A DNA stretch of 64,000 bases. Origin: Chelonobacter sp050613185 (lineage in GTDB: Bacteria; Pseudomonadota; Gammaproteobacteria; Enterobacterales; Pasteurellaceae). A model generated the notes under the pieces. That model saw only the letters and a list, made by a program, of their open reading frames with translations, did not search any database and was not told the origin of the DNA. Positions 1 through 7,859 of the stretch are shown here, piece after piece. Within the stretch, counting starts at the first letter, position 1, and the number at the start of each line of letters is the position of its first letter. A program made the translations under genes and the position numbers. The stretch covers positions 248,001-312,000 of the forward strand of contig NZ_CP192511.1 of assembly GCF_050613185.1 (NCBI RefSeq). The letters run 5' to 3'.

Positions 1-1830
1 GGCGATCAAGGCGAAGCCAAAGTGCGGTTGCACAACACCAGCGATAAAGCGCTGCAACTGAATGTGGAACTGAGCGCCAATCCGTTAGTGCGATTCAGCG
101 ATAACAAAAGCCGCCAAGTCATCAAGTTGCAACCGCAGCAAGAGATGACCCTGAACCGCACTTTTGCCGTTACGCAAAGCGGCAAAGCCGAATTCGAGCT
201 GCAAATCAGCGGCGATATTGAGAAAAAACTGCAACGCTTTGCCGACGTGCGCAAACCAGCGCTGCCGTTTAACCGCTTAAGTTTGGCGCAACTGAACGGC
301 GGCGCAAGCTGGCAATCCGCCCCGCTTGCCGCCAACCAAGGTGCGCTGTTCAAGCAAAAAATCACCTTGTCGAACCGTGCGCCGTTTGATCCACAAGAAG
401 TGTTGGATTATCTGGCGAGCTACCCTTACGGTTGCGTGGAACAAACCGCCAGTGCGGCATGGAACAACCTGTTATTGGAGAACCTGATTGGCGGTTACCA
501 ACTGGCTGCGGATCGCTACCCTGAGCCAAGCCAACGAAAAAATAACCTTAACAATGCGCAATTACGCTTAGCCAATTTGCAGTTGAGCGACGGCAGTTTC
601 TCGCTTTGGGGCAATGACGACAGCGATCTGTGGCTGACGGCGTACAGTGCCGATTTCCTGCTCAATGCCAAAACGGAACTGGCGCAACAAAGCACCCTCA
701 ACCGCACTTTAAGCTATCTCAACCAAGCGGTGAACAATGCCGATTACCGTCGTTTTAACCGCGCCACCGCTGACAGCACCGCCTATGCTTATGCCTTATA
801 TGTCTTGGCGAAAAGCGGGGAATCGGTGCAAGGCGCGCTGTTGCGCGCGCTACCGATAGTGGCGGAAGGCAGTGAAATTTATCCGGCACGGCTGTTTATT
901 CTGAACGGATTGCTTCAGCAAGGCGAAGTCGGCAAAGCCGCGCAACAACTGGCGCAAATCGCGCAAGCGCCGCAAGCGGTCAGTTTCGGTTATGCCAACT
1001 ACGGCGGCGCATTGCGCGATTATGCCAATTCGATGGTGTTGTTGTATGAATTGCAAGCGCAGATACAACAGCTGAATCTTGCCGATGCGCAATTAAGCGC
1101 AAACGTGGAAAAAGCCACAAGTGCGGTCTGGTCGGCATTGTTAAACGAGCTGAAATCCAGCCATTATTTCAGCACCCAAGAAGCGCATTGGTTAGCCAAA
1201 CTGGCGACGTTATTGCCGCAAACCCAACAAGAAACCGAGTTGTTGGTTAACGGCAAGAAAGTGCGGTTTGACCGCCTAACCACCTTGCAGTTAGACAAAA
1301 CGCCGACGGTGGACGTGGTCAATCAAGGGCAAAATGCCGCCTTTATTACCCTGAATCAATGGATTGAGCCGACACAAGCCGCGTATATCAGCAATGGTTA
1401 TAAGCTGAACTTGAGCTATTATGATCTGCAAGGCAAAAAACTTGATCCGAGCAAGTTAAAACTGAATCAATGGGTATTATTGGAATTTGACATCGCCAAA
1501 ACCGATAGCGCGCCGAAAACCAATGCGGACATGATGTTGGTTTATCCGCTGCCAGCCGGTTTTAAACTGAGCGACAATATGCCGTTTGCGTCGCCGAACG
1601 AAGCGGAAAACGGTGCACCGCAGCTGATCGCGAACTTCAGTGAGAACCGTGACGATCGTCATTTAGCCGCCTTTACCTTTGATAAAGATCAAACCAAGTT
1701 GCTGCACCGAGTCGTGGTGCGTGCGGCACAAACCGGCAGTTGGCAAGCGCCGGCGTTGAGCTTGGAAAATATGTACCAACCGCAATACCGGGCACAAACG
1801 CCGTCGGCGACGGTAGTAATTGCACCCTAG
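1..1830 (+). CDS. Bacterial alpha-2-macroglobulin, C-terminal part (gene starts before the window)
   Basis: The reading frame is open from base 1 to the TAG at 1828-1830, so this is the last 609 codons of a longer gene. Bacterial alpha-2-macroglobulins (E. coli YfhM/ECAM type, about 1650 residues) are periplasmic, inner-membrane-anchored lipoproteins thought to trap invading proteases through a reactive thioester. The thioester motif is visible as YGCVEQT (near base 430), with Val where E. coli has Leu; the Cys and Gln that form the bond are present. About 465 residues follow the motif, as expected for the thioester and receptor-like domains. The next gene is pbpC with no spacer, the conserved pairing that links this trap to cell-wall repair. 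The N-terminal lipobox and bait region are outside the window. Confidence 0.93.
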   Translation, partial: GDQGEAKVRLHNTSDKALQLNVELSANPLVRFSDNKSRQVIKLQPQQEMTLNRTFAVTQSGKAEFELQISGDIEKKLQRFADVRKPALPFNRLSLAQLNGGASWQSAPLAANQGALFKQKITLSNRAPFDPQEVLDYLASYPYGCVEQTASAAWNNLLLENLIGGYQLAADRYPEPSQRKNNLNNAQLRLANLQLSDGSFSLWGNDDSDLWLTAYSADFLLNAKTELAQQSTLNRTLSYLNQAVNNADYRRFNRATADSTAYAYALYVLAKSGESVQGALLRALPIVAEGSEIYPARLFILNGLLQQGEVGKAAQQLAQIAQAPQAVSFGYANYGGALRDYANSMVLLYELQAQIQQLNLADAQLSANVEKATSAVWSALLNELKSSHYFSTQEAHWLAKLATLLPQTQQETELLVNGKKVRFDRLTTLQLDKTPTVDVVNQGQNAAFITLNQWIEPTQAAYISNGYKLNLSYYDLQGKKLDPSKLKLNQWVLLEFDIAKTDSAPKTNADMMLVYPLPAGFKLSDNMPFASPNEAENGAPQLIANFSENRDDRHLAAFTFDKDQTKLLHRVVVRAAQTGSWQAPALSLENMYQPQYRAQTPSATVVIAP

Positions 1831-3975
1831 ATGATCACTTGGTTGAAAAAAACATTAACCGCACGCCGCAATCAATATCTGTTATTGATTGCGGTGCTAT
1901 CGGTTTTTGCCCTGCCCCGTCTGTTAGACCGCCTGTTTCCGCTGGATTTACAGCGCTATCAACAAACCGCCACCATCGTCACTGACCGCAACGGCGAATG
2001 GCTGCGCGGCTATTTGTCGGCAGATCAACATTGGCGTTTGGCGTTGGAAACCGAACAACTGCCGCTCGATTATTTACGCCTGCTGATTACCTACGAAGAT
2101 CGCCGTTTTTACCAACACGGCGGCATTGATTATTTGGCGATTGCGCGTGCCGCCGGGCAGAATCTGGCTAGCGCTAAAATCGTGTCGGGGGCTTCTACGC
2201 TCAGCATGCAAACCGCCCGTTTGCTAATGCCGCATTCGCGCGACTGGCAAGGCAAAATCGGCGAACTGTTTCGCGCTTGGCAGTTGGAACGGCACTTCAG
2301 CAAAGAACAGATTTTGCAAATCTATATGCAACTTGCGCCAATGGGCGGCAATTTGGAAGGGATCGCCGGCGCCAGCCGTTATTATTTTAACAAACCTGCG
2401 GATAAATTATCGCTGGCGGAAGCCGCTTGGTTGGTGTCGCTGCCGCAATCACCGCACTTTTACAATCCGCTGCGCTATCCGGAACAAGCCAAGCAAGCGC
2501 GCAATCGCGTGCTGCAACGGGCATTCGCATTCGGGCAAATCACGCAGGAACAATACCAAAATGCGGTTGCGCAGGCGCTTGAAATCAATCCGACCCCATT
2601 CCCGTTTTCCGCACCGCACTTTACCGATCGCCTCAAACGCACGCAGCCGAATGCGCCGCTGATTCGCAGCAGTTTAGACAAACCGTTACAGCAAGGTTTG
2701 GAAAGCCTGTTACAACACAGCCTGCCGCAACGCCACCCTAACGGCAATTTGGCGGCGGCGATTATGGATAATCACAGCGGCGAATTTTTAGCGTACGTCG
2801 GCTCGGCGGACTTTTTTTCCGTCGCACGCCAGGGGCAGGTGGATATGCTACAAGCGATCCGCTCCCCCGGTTCGGCGTTAAAACCGTTTATCACCCTGTT
2901 TGCCTTCGATTGGCTGAATTATCAGCCGACCACCCTGATTCAAGATACGCCGATTGTCGATGATAACTATCAGCCGAATAACTACGACGGCGCCTATCAA
3001 GGGGAAATCACTCTTGCCAGCGCTTTGCAACGCTCGCGCAATGTACCGGCGGTGCGTTTGCTGCGGGCGATCAATCCGTTTCGTTTCAACAGCCACCTGC
3101 AACGGCATGGCCTGCCGCTCTATCTGCCGCCCAATGCGCAGCCCAACCTCGCCCTTGCTTTAGGCGGCGTCGGGATCAAAGGCACGGATTTATTGCAACT
3201 CTACCGCACTTTGGCAAATTGCAGTTACGGCATGGCAAGTGCAAATCCGTTGGCTTCGCCGCAAAGCTGTTGGCAAGTAACGGAAATTCTGCAACAAAAC
3301 CAAGATCAAAACGGGCGGTTATTTTGGGGCAAAGAACCGGTGGCGTTTAAAACCGGCACCGCATACGGCTGGCGCGATCAGTGGCTGTTCGCCTACACCC
3401 GCGATTACAGCATGGTGTTATGGGGCGGACGTGCCGACGGCAAATTCGCCACTCGCCGTGCCAGCGCGGAAGATCTGATTCCGTTGCTGCGTAAAGTGAT
3501 CGGCTTGTTGCCCAATCCGCCGCGTGAATACCGCGCCCCAAGCTATCCGCTTGCCATTCAGCACGGCAAACTGCCGCCTCGTTTGCAGCGCGTCGAACAT
3601 CCCGCTTCAAACCGCACTTTAACAACAAAAACATCGGCTTTGTCGATTATTGCACCGTTAAATCACAGCCGATTAGAGCTGCCGCAACGGCAAGATCTCA
3701 CCCTGCAAATCAGCGGCGGCACCCCGCCCTATCTCTGGTTTTTGAATGACCATCTGATTTACCAAGGCAATGATCTGCGTTACTTGTTAAGCCAAAATGA
3801 CAATCAAACCCAACAAAGCAGTTATCGTTTAGTGGTGATCGATGCCGACGGCAACAGTGCGCAAAGCGATTTCAGTCTGCGATTTAACCAAGTTGAAAAC
3901 AGTAAACGCGAAAATCGGGTAAAAATAATTCGATCAGCTTCCCCAATGAAATCGCAACCGGTTGATAAAAATTAA
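1831..3975 (+). CDS. pbpC: Penicillin-binding protein 1C
   Basis: Bifunctional class A peptidoglycan synthase of 714 residues with an N-terminal membrane anchor (about residues 15-32). The glycosyltransferase (GT51) domain shows EDRRFYQHGG with its catalytic Glu at residue 89, and STLSMQTARLL. The transpeptidase domain has the three active-site motifs: SALK with Ser348, SRN at 402-404 and KTG at 507-509. The C-terminal 130 or so residues match the position of the PBP1C C-terminal domain and look beta-rich. The ATG follows the stop of the upstream macroglobulin gene directly, so the two are probably translated from one message. E. coli PBP1C is about 770 residues, so this copy is slightly short but has every motif. 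Confidence 0.96.
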   Translation: MITWLKKTLTARRNQYLLLIAVLSVFALPRLLDRLFPLDLQRYQQTATIVTDRNGEWLRGYLSADQHWRLALETEQLPLDYLRLLITYEDRRFYQHGGIDYLAIARAAGQNLASAKIVSGASTLSMQTARLLMPHSRDWQGKIGELFRAWQLERHFSKEQILQIYMQLAPMGGNLEGIAGASRYYFNKPADKLSLAEAAWLVSLPQSPHFYNPLRYPEQAKQARNRVLQRAFAFGQITQEQYQNAVAQALEINPTPFPFSAPHFTDRLKRTQPNAPLIRSSLDKPLQQGLESLLQHSLPQRHPNGNLAAAIMDNHSGEFLAYVGSADFFSVARQGQVDMLQAIRSPGSALKPFITLFAFDWLNYQPTTLIQDTPIVDDNYQPNNYDGAYQGEITLASALQRSRNVPAVRLLRAINPFRFNSHLQRHGLPLYLPPNAQPNLALALGGVGIKGTDLLQLYRTLANCSYGMASANPLASPQSCWQVTEILQQNQDQNGRLFWGKEPVAFKTGTAYGWRDQWLFAYTRDYSMVLWGGRADGKFATRRASAEDLIPLLRKVIGLLPNPPREYRAPSYPLAIQHGKLPPRLQRVEHPASNRTLTTKTSALSIIAPLNHSRLELPQRQDLTLQISGGTPPYLWFLNDHLIYQGNDLRYLLSQNDNQTQQSSYRLVVIDADGNSAQSDFSLRFNQVENSKRENRVKIIRSASPMKSQPVDKN

Positions 3976-3977
3976 CT

Positions 3978-4002
3978 CTGCAAAATGCAAGCAGTTTTTT
4001 TT
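3978..4002 (+). terminator. Weak possible terminator after pbpC
   Basis: A short CTGC/GCAG stem (3978-3981 with 3991-3994) is followed by eight T residues. The stem is only four pairs, so this may be a weak intrinsic terminator or only a T-rich run between pbpC and dnaA. Confidence 0.3.
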
Positions 4003-4045
4003 CGTTTTTTAGCGATCGATTCAAGATCTTAAGTGCGGTTTATTG

Positions 4046-4051
4046 TATGAT
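4046..4051 (+). promoter_or_regulatory. Possible -10 element for dnaA
   Basis: TATGAT, one mismatch from consensus, lies 51 bases before the dnaA GTG. No good -35 is seen at the right distance. I see no DnaA box (TTATCCACA type) in the pbpC-dnaA gap. Confidence 0.35.
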
Positions 4052-4102
4052 TACGTCTATTCCCAAACATAACAAAACTCAATGATTATTGGAGCGTCCC
4101 CC

Positions 4103-5443
4103 GTGTCTTCCCTTTGGCAGGATTGTCTTTCGCATTTACAAGATAAAGTATCGCCGACCGATTTCAGCACTTGGCTGCGACCGTTACAGGCGGATTTAGA
4201 TCAGGAAATGTTGGTGCTGTATGCCCCGAACCGTTTTGTAATCGGTTGGGTGCAAGATCGTTATTTGAGCCAAATTAAAGACACGGTGCGTTTTTTATCC
4301 GCCAATCCGCAATTCAAAGTCAAACTGGTTGAAGGGATTAAACCGCAACACAGTGCACCAGCGGCGCAAAGTGCGGTCGCCGGCGAAGCCGCAAAAGCGG
4401 CGGAGGAAAGCAAGCCGTTTCGCAGCAATCTGAATCCGAAACATACTTTCGATAATTTTGTCGAGGGGAAATCCAACCAAATGGCACGCGCAGTGGCGCA
4501 AAAAGTGGCTGATAATCCGGGCAGTTCCGATTCCAATCCGCTTTATCTCTACGGCGGCACCGGTTTGGGCAAAACCCACTTATTGCACGCCATCGGCAAC
4601 GGCATTCTGGCGGATAATCCGAATGCCAAAGTGGTGTATATGCATTCCGAACGTTTTGTGCAGGAAATGGTAAAAGCGTTACGCAACGACAAAATTGATC
4701 ATTTTAAAAAGTTCTATCGCAATCTTGACGCGTTGCTAATCGATGATATTCAGTTTTTTGCCAATAAAGAGGGCACGCAGGAAGAGTTTTTCCACACTTT
4801 CAATGCGTTATTCGAAAGCAACCACCAAATTATTCTGACCTCGGATCGCTACCCGAAAGAGATCGAAAAAATCGAAGATCGCCTCAAATCGCGTTTCGGC
4901 TGGGGCTTAAGCATTGCGATTGAACCGCCTGATTTAGAAACGCGAGTGGCGATTCTGATGAAGAAAGCCGAAGAAAGCGGTATGGATTTGCCGGAAGAAG
5001 TGGCGTTTTTTATCGGGCAAAAATTGCGTACCAATGTGCGTGAACTGGAAGGGGCGCTGAATCGGGTGCGCGCTTGGTCGGATTTTAAAGGCGAACACAT
5101 CACCATTGATCTGGTGCGCGAAGCCTTGAAAGATATGTTGGCATTGCAAGACAAGCTGGTGACGATTGAAAACATTCAAAAAATCGTGGCGGAATACTAC
5201 AAAATCAAAGTCTCGGATTTGAAATCCAAAAGCCGCTCACGCTCGGTCACCCGCCCGCGCCAATTGGCAATGGCACTGGCAAAAGAGTTGACCAACCGCA
5301 GCCTGCCGGAAATCGGCAAAGCCTTCGGCGATCGCGATCACACCACGGTGTTGCACGCCTGCCGTACCATTGCGGATTTGCGCGAAAAAGACAATAATAT
5401 CCAAGAAGATTTCTCTAATTTAATTAGAACGCTATCAGCATAA
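4103..5443 (+). CDS. dnaA: Chromosomal replication initiator DnaA
   Basis: DnaA binds DnaA boxes at oriC, opens the duplex and helps load DnaB. I choose the GTG at 4103 (446 residues): GGAG at 4091-4094 is spaced 8 bases from it, and the protein then begins MSSLWQDCL, aligning with E. coli DnaA. An in-frame ATG at 4082 would add seven unsupported residues. Domain I fills the first 80 or so residues. The AAA+ domain has Walker A GGTGLGKT (151-158) and Walker B LLIDDIQFF (Asp214/Asp215). The C-terminal helix-turn-helix carries the DnaA signature DHTTVLHA (412-419). A low-complexity Ala/Glu linker (about 85-115) separates domains I and III. It heads a dnaA-dnaN-recF-gyrB series. Confidence 0.98.
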   Translation: MSSLWQDCLSHLQDKVSPTDFSTWLRPLQADLDQEMLVLYAPNRFVIGWVQDRYLSQIKDTVRFLSANPQFKVKLVEGIKPQHSAPAAQSAVAGEAAKAAEESKPFRSNLNPKHTFDNFVEGKSNQMARAVAQKVADNPGSSDSNPLYLYGGTGLGKTHLLHAIGNGILADNPNAKVVYMHSERFVQEMVKALRNDKIDHFKKFYRNLDALLIDDIQFFANKEGTQEEFFHTFNALFESNHQIILTSDRYPKEIEKIEDRLKSRFGWGLSIAIEPPDLETRVAILMKKAEESGMDLPEEVAFFIGQKLRTNVRELEGALNRVRAWSDFKGEHITIDLVREALKDMLALQDKLVTIENIQKIVAEYYKIKVSDLKSKSRSRSVTRPRQLAMALAKELTNRSLPEIGKAFGDRDHTTVLHACRTIADLREKDNNIQEDFSNLIRTLSA

Positions 5444-5477
5444 CGTATCGACATAAAAAGAAAACAAGAGGTTGAAT

Positions 5478-6578
5478 ATGCAATTCTCGATCACAAGGGA
5501 AAACCTGATTAAACCCCTGCAGCAAGTTTGCGGCGTGTTAAATTCACGTCCACCGACAGCGGTATTGCATAACCTGCTGCTACAAGTGGACGGCAACCGT
5601 TTAATTCTGACCGGCACCGATTTGGAAGTGGAACTGTCCACCCAATCGCAATTGAAAAGTGCGGATCAGGACGGTTTTTATACTATTCCCGGCAAAAAGT
5701 TTTTAGATATTTGCCGCAGTTTCTCCGATGATGCCGAAATTAAAGTGGCGTTTGAAGATGATCGCGCCATCGTCAGCAGCGGTCGCAGCCGTTTCACCCT
5801 TTCTACCCTGCCGGCTGCCGAATATCCGTCCTTGACCGACTGGCACGCGGAAGTGGATTTCACCGTACCGCAAGAAACCTTGAGCCGTTTGATCGACGCA
5901 ACCCAATTTTCGATGGCGAACCAAGACGCGCGTTATTTCTTAAACGGTATGAAATTTGAAACCGAAGGCAACCTGTTGCGCACCATTGCCACCGACGGAC
6001 ACCGTTTGGCGGTCTGCACCATTGCCTTGGAACAATCGCTGCCGGATCATGCGGTGATTGTGCCGCGCAAAGGCGTGCTGGAACTCAACCGCCTGTTGAA
6101 CGAACCGGAACAAAACGTGCGCATTCAAATCGGCACCAACAATATTCGGGTGCAATTCGAGCATACCGTGTTCACTTCCAAACTGATCGACGGTCGTTTC
6201 CCGGATTACCGCCGCGTGTTGCCGCGCAATGCCGATCATATTATCGAAGCCGATTGGGCAACGTTAAAACAAGCCTTTTCCCGCGCGGCGATTCTTTCCA
6301 GTGATCGCATTCACGGCGTGCGTTTGGCGTTAAGCCTGAATCAAATGGGAATTACCTCCAGCAATGCGGAAAAAGACGTTGCCGAAGAAGTGATTGATAT
6401 CCAATATGATAATGATGAAATGGAAATCAGCTTTAATGTCAGCTATTTGTTGGATGTGTTGAATGCCTTGAAATGCGACAAAGTGCGGTTCCGTTTCAGC
6501 GATTCCAATTCCAGTTGTCTGATTGAAGACTGCAACGAAGCCAGTGCCGAATATGTAATTATGCCAATGCGCTTATAG
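5478..6578 (+). CDS. dnaN: DNA polymerase III beta subunit (sliding clamp)
   Basis: The beta clamp is a ring-shaped dimer that tethers Pol III, MutS and other factors to DNA. The ATG at 5478 gives 366 residues, the family's usual length, and a start MQFSITRENLIKPLQQV that aligns with E. coli DnaN. AAGAGG at 5466-5471 is a good ribosome-binding site for it; the upstream in-frame TTG at 5472 overlaps that site and is rejected. The C-terminus ends in the conserved MPMRL. The gene is 34 bases after dnaA and 9 bases before recF, so the three are probably one operon. Confidence 0.98.
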   Translation: MQFSITRENLIKPLQQVCGVLNSRPPTAVLHNLLLQVDGNRLILTGTDLEVELSTQSQLKSADQDGFYTIPGKKFLDICRSFSDDAEIKVAFEDDRAIVSSGRSRFTLSTLPAAEYPSLTDWHAEVDFTVPQETLSRLIDATQFSMANQDARYFLNGMKFETEGNLLRTIATDGHRLAVCTIALEQSLPDHAVIVPRKGVLELNRLLNEPEQNVRIQIGTNNIRVQFEHTVFTSKLIDGRFPDYRRVLPRNADHIIEADWATLKQAFSRAAILSSDRIHGVRLALSLNQMGITSSNAEKDVAEEVIDIQYDNDEMEISFNVSYLLDVLNALKCDKVRFRFSDSNSSCLIEDCNEASAEYVIMPMRL

Positions 6579-6587
6579 TTCGACGTT

Positions 6588-7667
6588 ATGGCTCTGACCC
6601 GATTAATCATCAACGCCTTTCGCAATTTGCAAGCCGTGGATTTTGAACCGAATCCCGGCTTCAATTTTATTGTCGGCAACAACGGCAGCGGCAAAACCAG
6701 CCTGTTGGAGGCGCTCTATTATCTCGGGCACGGACGTTCGTTTAAAAGTGCGGTCAGCCAACGGATTATTCACTACGATCAACCGCACTTTACCCTGCAC
6801 GCGCGTATGCACGAGCAGCAACACGATTGGGCATTGGGCTTGCAAAAAAACCGTCAGGGCGACACCACGGTCAAAATCAACGGCGAAGACGGCAATAAAA
6901 TCGCAGATCTGGCACAGTTGTTGCCAATGCAGATTATCTCTCCCGAAGGCTTAACCCTGTTGAATGGTGGACCGGCGTTTCGCCGCGCCTTTTTGGATTG
7001 GGGCTTATTCCATCATCAAGCGGAATTTTATGCGCTGTGGGCAAGGCTGCGCCGCCTGTTAAAACAACGCAATGCCGCCCTGCTGCAGACTTCCCGTTAT
7101 GCAGCGTTAAAAATTTGGGACAGTGAGCTTTCGGTATTGGCGCACCAAGTCAGCGACTGGCGCAAAAGCTACGCCGACACCCTGCGCCCGAATATCGAGC
7201 AAACCTGCCGTTTGTTTCTGCCGGAATTGGAGGTTCAGGTCAGTTTTCATCAAGGCTGGGATAAAGAAACCGATTATGCCGAGCTGTTGGCGCAAAATTT
7301 TGAGCGCGATAAAAATATCGGTTACACCGTCTCCGGCCCGCAAAAAGCCGATTTTCGTTTTAAAGCCAACGGTTTGCCGGTCGATGACGTACTGTCGCGC
7401 GGGCAACTCAAACTGCTGATGTGCGCCCTGCGTTTGGCACAAGGCGAACATTTAACCGCCACCAAACAGCGTAATTGTCTGTTTTTGCTTGATGACTTCG
7501 CCTCCGAGTTGGATCAAACCAAACGCAGTTTATTGGCTGAACGCCTGCAACAAAACGGTTCACAAGTCTTTATCACCGCCATCACCCAAGAGCAGTTAAA
7601 ACAAATGCCGTTGACAAAAGGCGCGTTGTTTGAATTGCAAAATGGGAAGTTAGTGCAATTGAGCTGA
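6588..7667 (+). CDS. recF: DNA replication and repair protein RecF
   Basis: RecF is an SMC-like ATPase that, with RecO and RecR, loads RecA at gaps and helps restart stalled forks. The 359-residue length is normal. Walker A GNNGSGKT is at residues 30-37, an ABC-type signature (LSRGQLKLL) is near residue 268, and Walker B with the catalytic acidic residue is in LFLLDDFASELD near residue 302. The ATG at 6588 follows dnaN by only 9 bases with no strong Shine-Dalgarno, which suggests coupling to dnaN. Two uptake-signal sequences lie inside the gene. Confidence 0.97.
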   Translation: MALTRLIINAFRNLQAVDFEPNPGFNFIVGNNGSGKTSLLEALYYLGHGRSFKSAVSQRIIHYDQPHFTLHARMHEQQHDWALGLQKNRQGDTTVKINGEDGNKIADLAQLLPMQIISPEGLTLLNGGPAFRRAFLDWGLFHHQAEFYALWARLRRLLKQRNAALLQTSRYAALKIWDSELSVLAHQVSDWRKSYADTLRPNIEQTCRLFLPELEVQVSFHQGWDKETDYAELLAQNFERDKNIGYTVSGPQKADFRFKANGLPVDDVLSRGQLKLLMCALRLAQGEHLTATKQRNCLFLLDDFASELDQTKRSLLAERLQQNGSQVFITAITQEQLKQMPLTKGALFELQNGKLVQLS

Positions 7668-7680
7668 CCGCACTTTTCTC

Positions 7681-7738
7681 TCGTTCATCTTAAATTTAGC
7701 TATCGGGTTTCGCCGATGGCTAAATTTTAGATGAATGA
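7681..7738 (+). promoter_or_regulatory. Long hairpin between recF and gyrB
   Basis: Bases 7681-7704 pair with 7715-7738 almost throughout: an outer TTCATCT/AGATGAA segment, an AT-rich middle, and an inner ATCGG/CCGAT stem closing a six-base loop. No T run follows on either strand, so it is not a classic intrinsic terminator. It is flanked by inverted uptake signals at about 7668-7677 and 7746-7757. It may be a processing or attenuation structure, or a small palindromic element. Confidence 0.6.
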
Positions 7739-7815
7739 AAAAAATCAAAGTGCGGTCATACCTGCAAAATACACACATTCAACTCAAAGAAAAAACACAA
7801 AATACAGCCAAAATC

Positions 7816-7824
7816 TGTTATAAT
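7816..7824 (+). promoter_or_regulatory. Extended -10 promoter for gyrB
   Basis: TGTTATAAT at 7816-7824 is a perfect extended -10 (TGn plus TATAAT), 36 bases before the gyrB ATG. The -35 position is A-rich and not consensus, which an extended -10 can offset. It suggests gyrB has its own promoter. Confidence 0.65.
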
Positions 7825-7859
7825 TCTTTAAATTTTTTGAATAAAAACCGAGAGAAATT

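Noticed and set aside
4003..7859. Chromosomal origin near dnaA or gyrB
   Set aside because: No cluster of DnaA boxes is visible in the pbpC-dnaA or recF-gyrB gaps; gamma-proteobacterial origins usually lie elsewhere.
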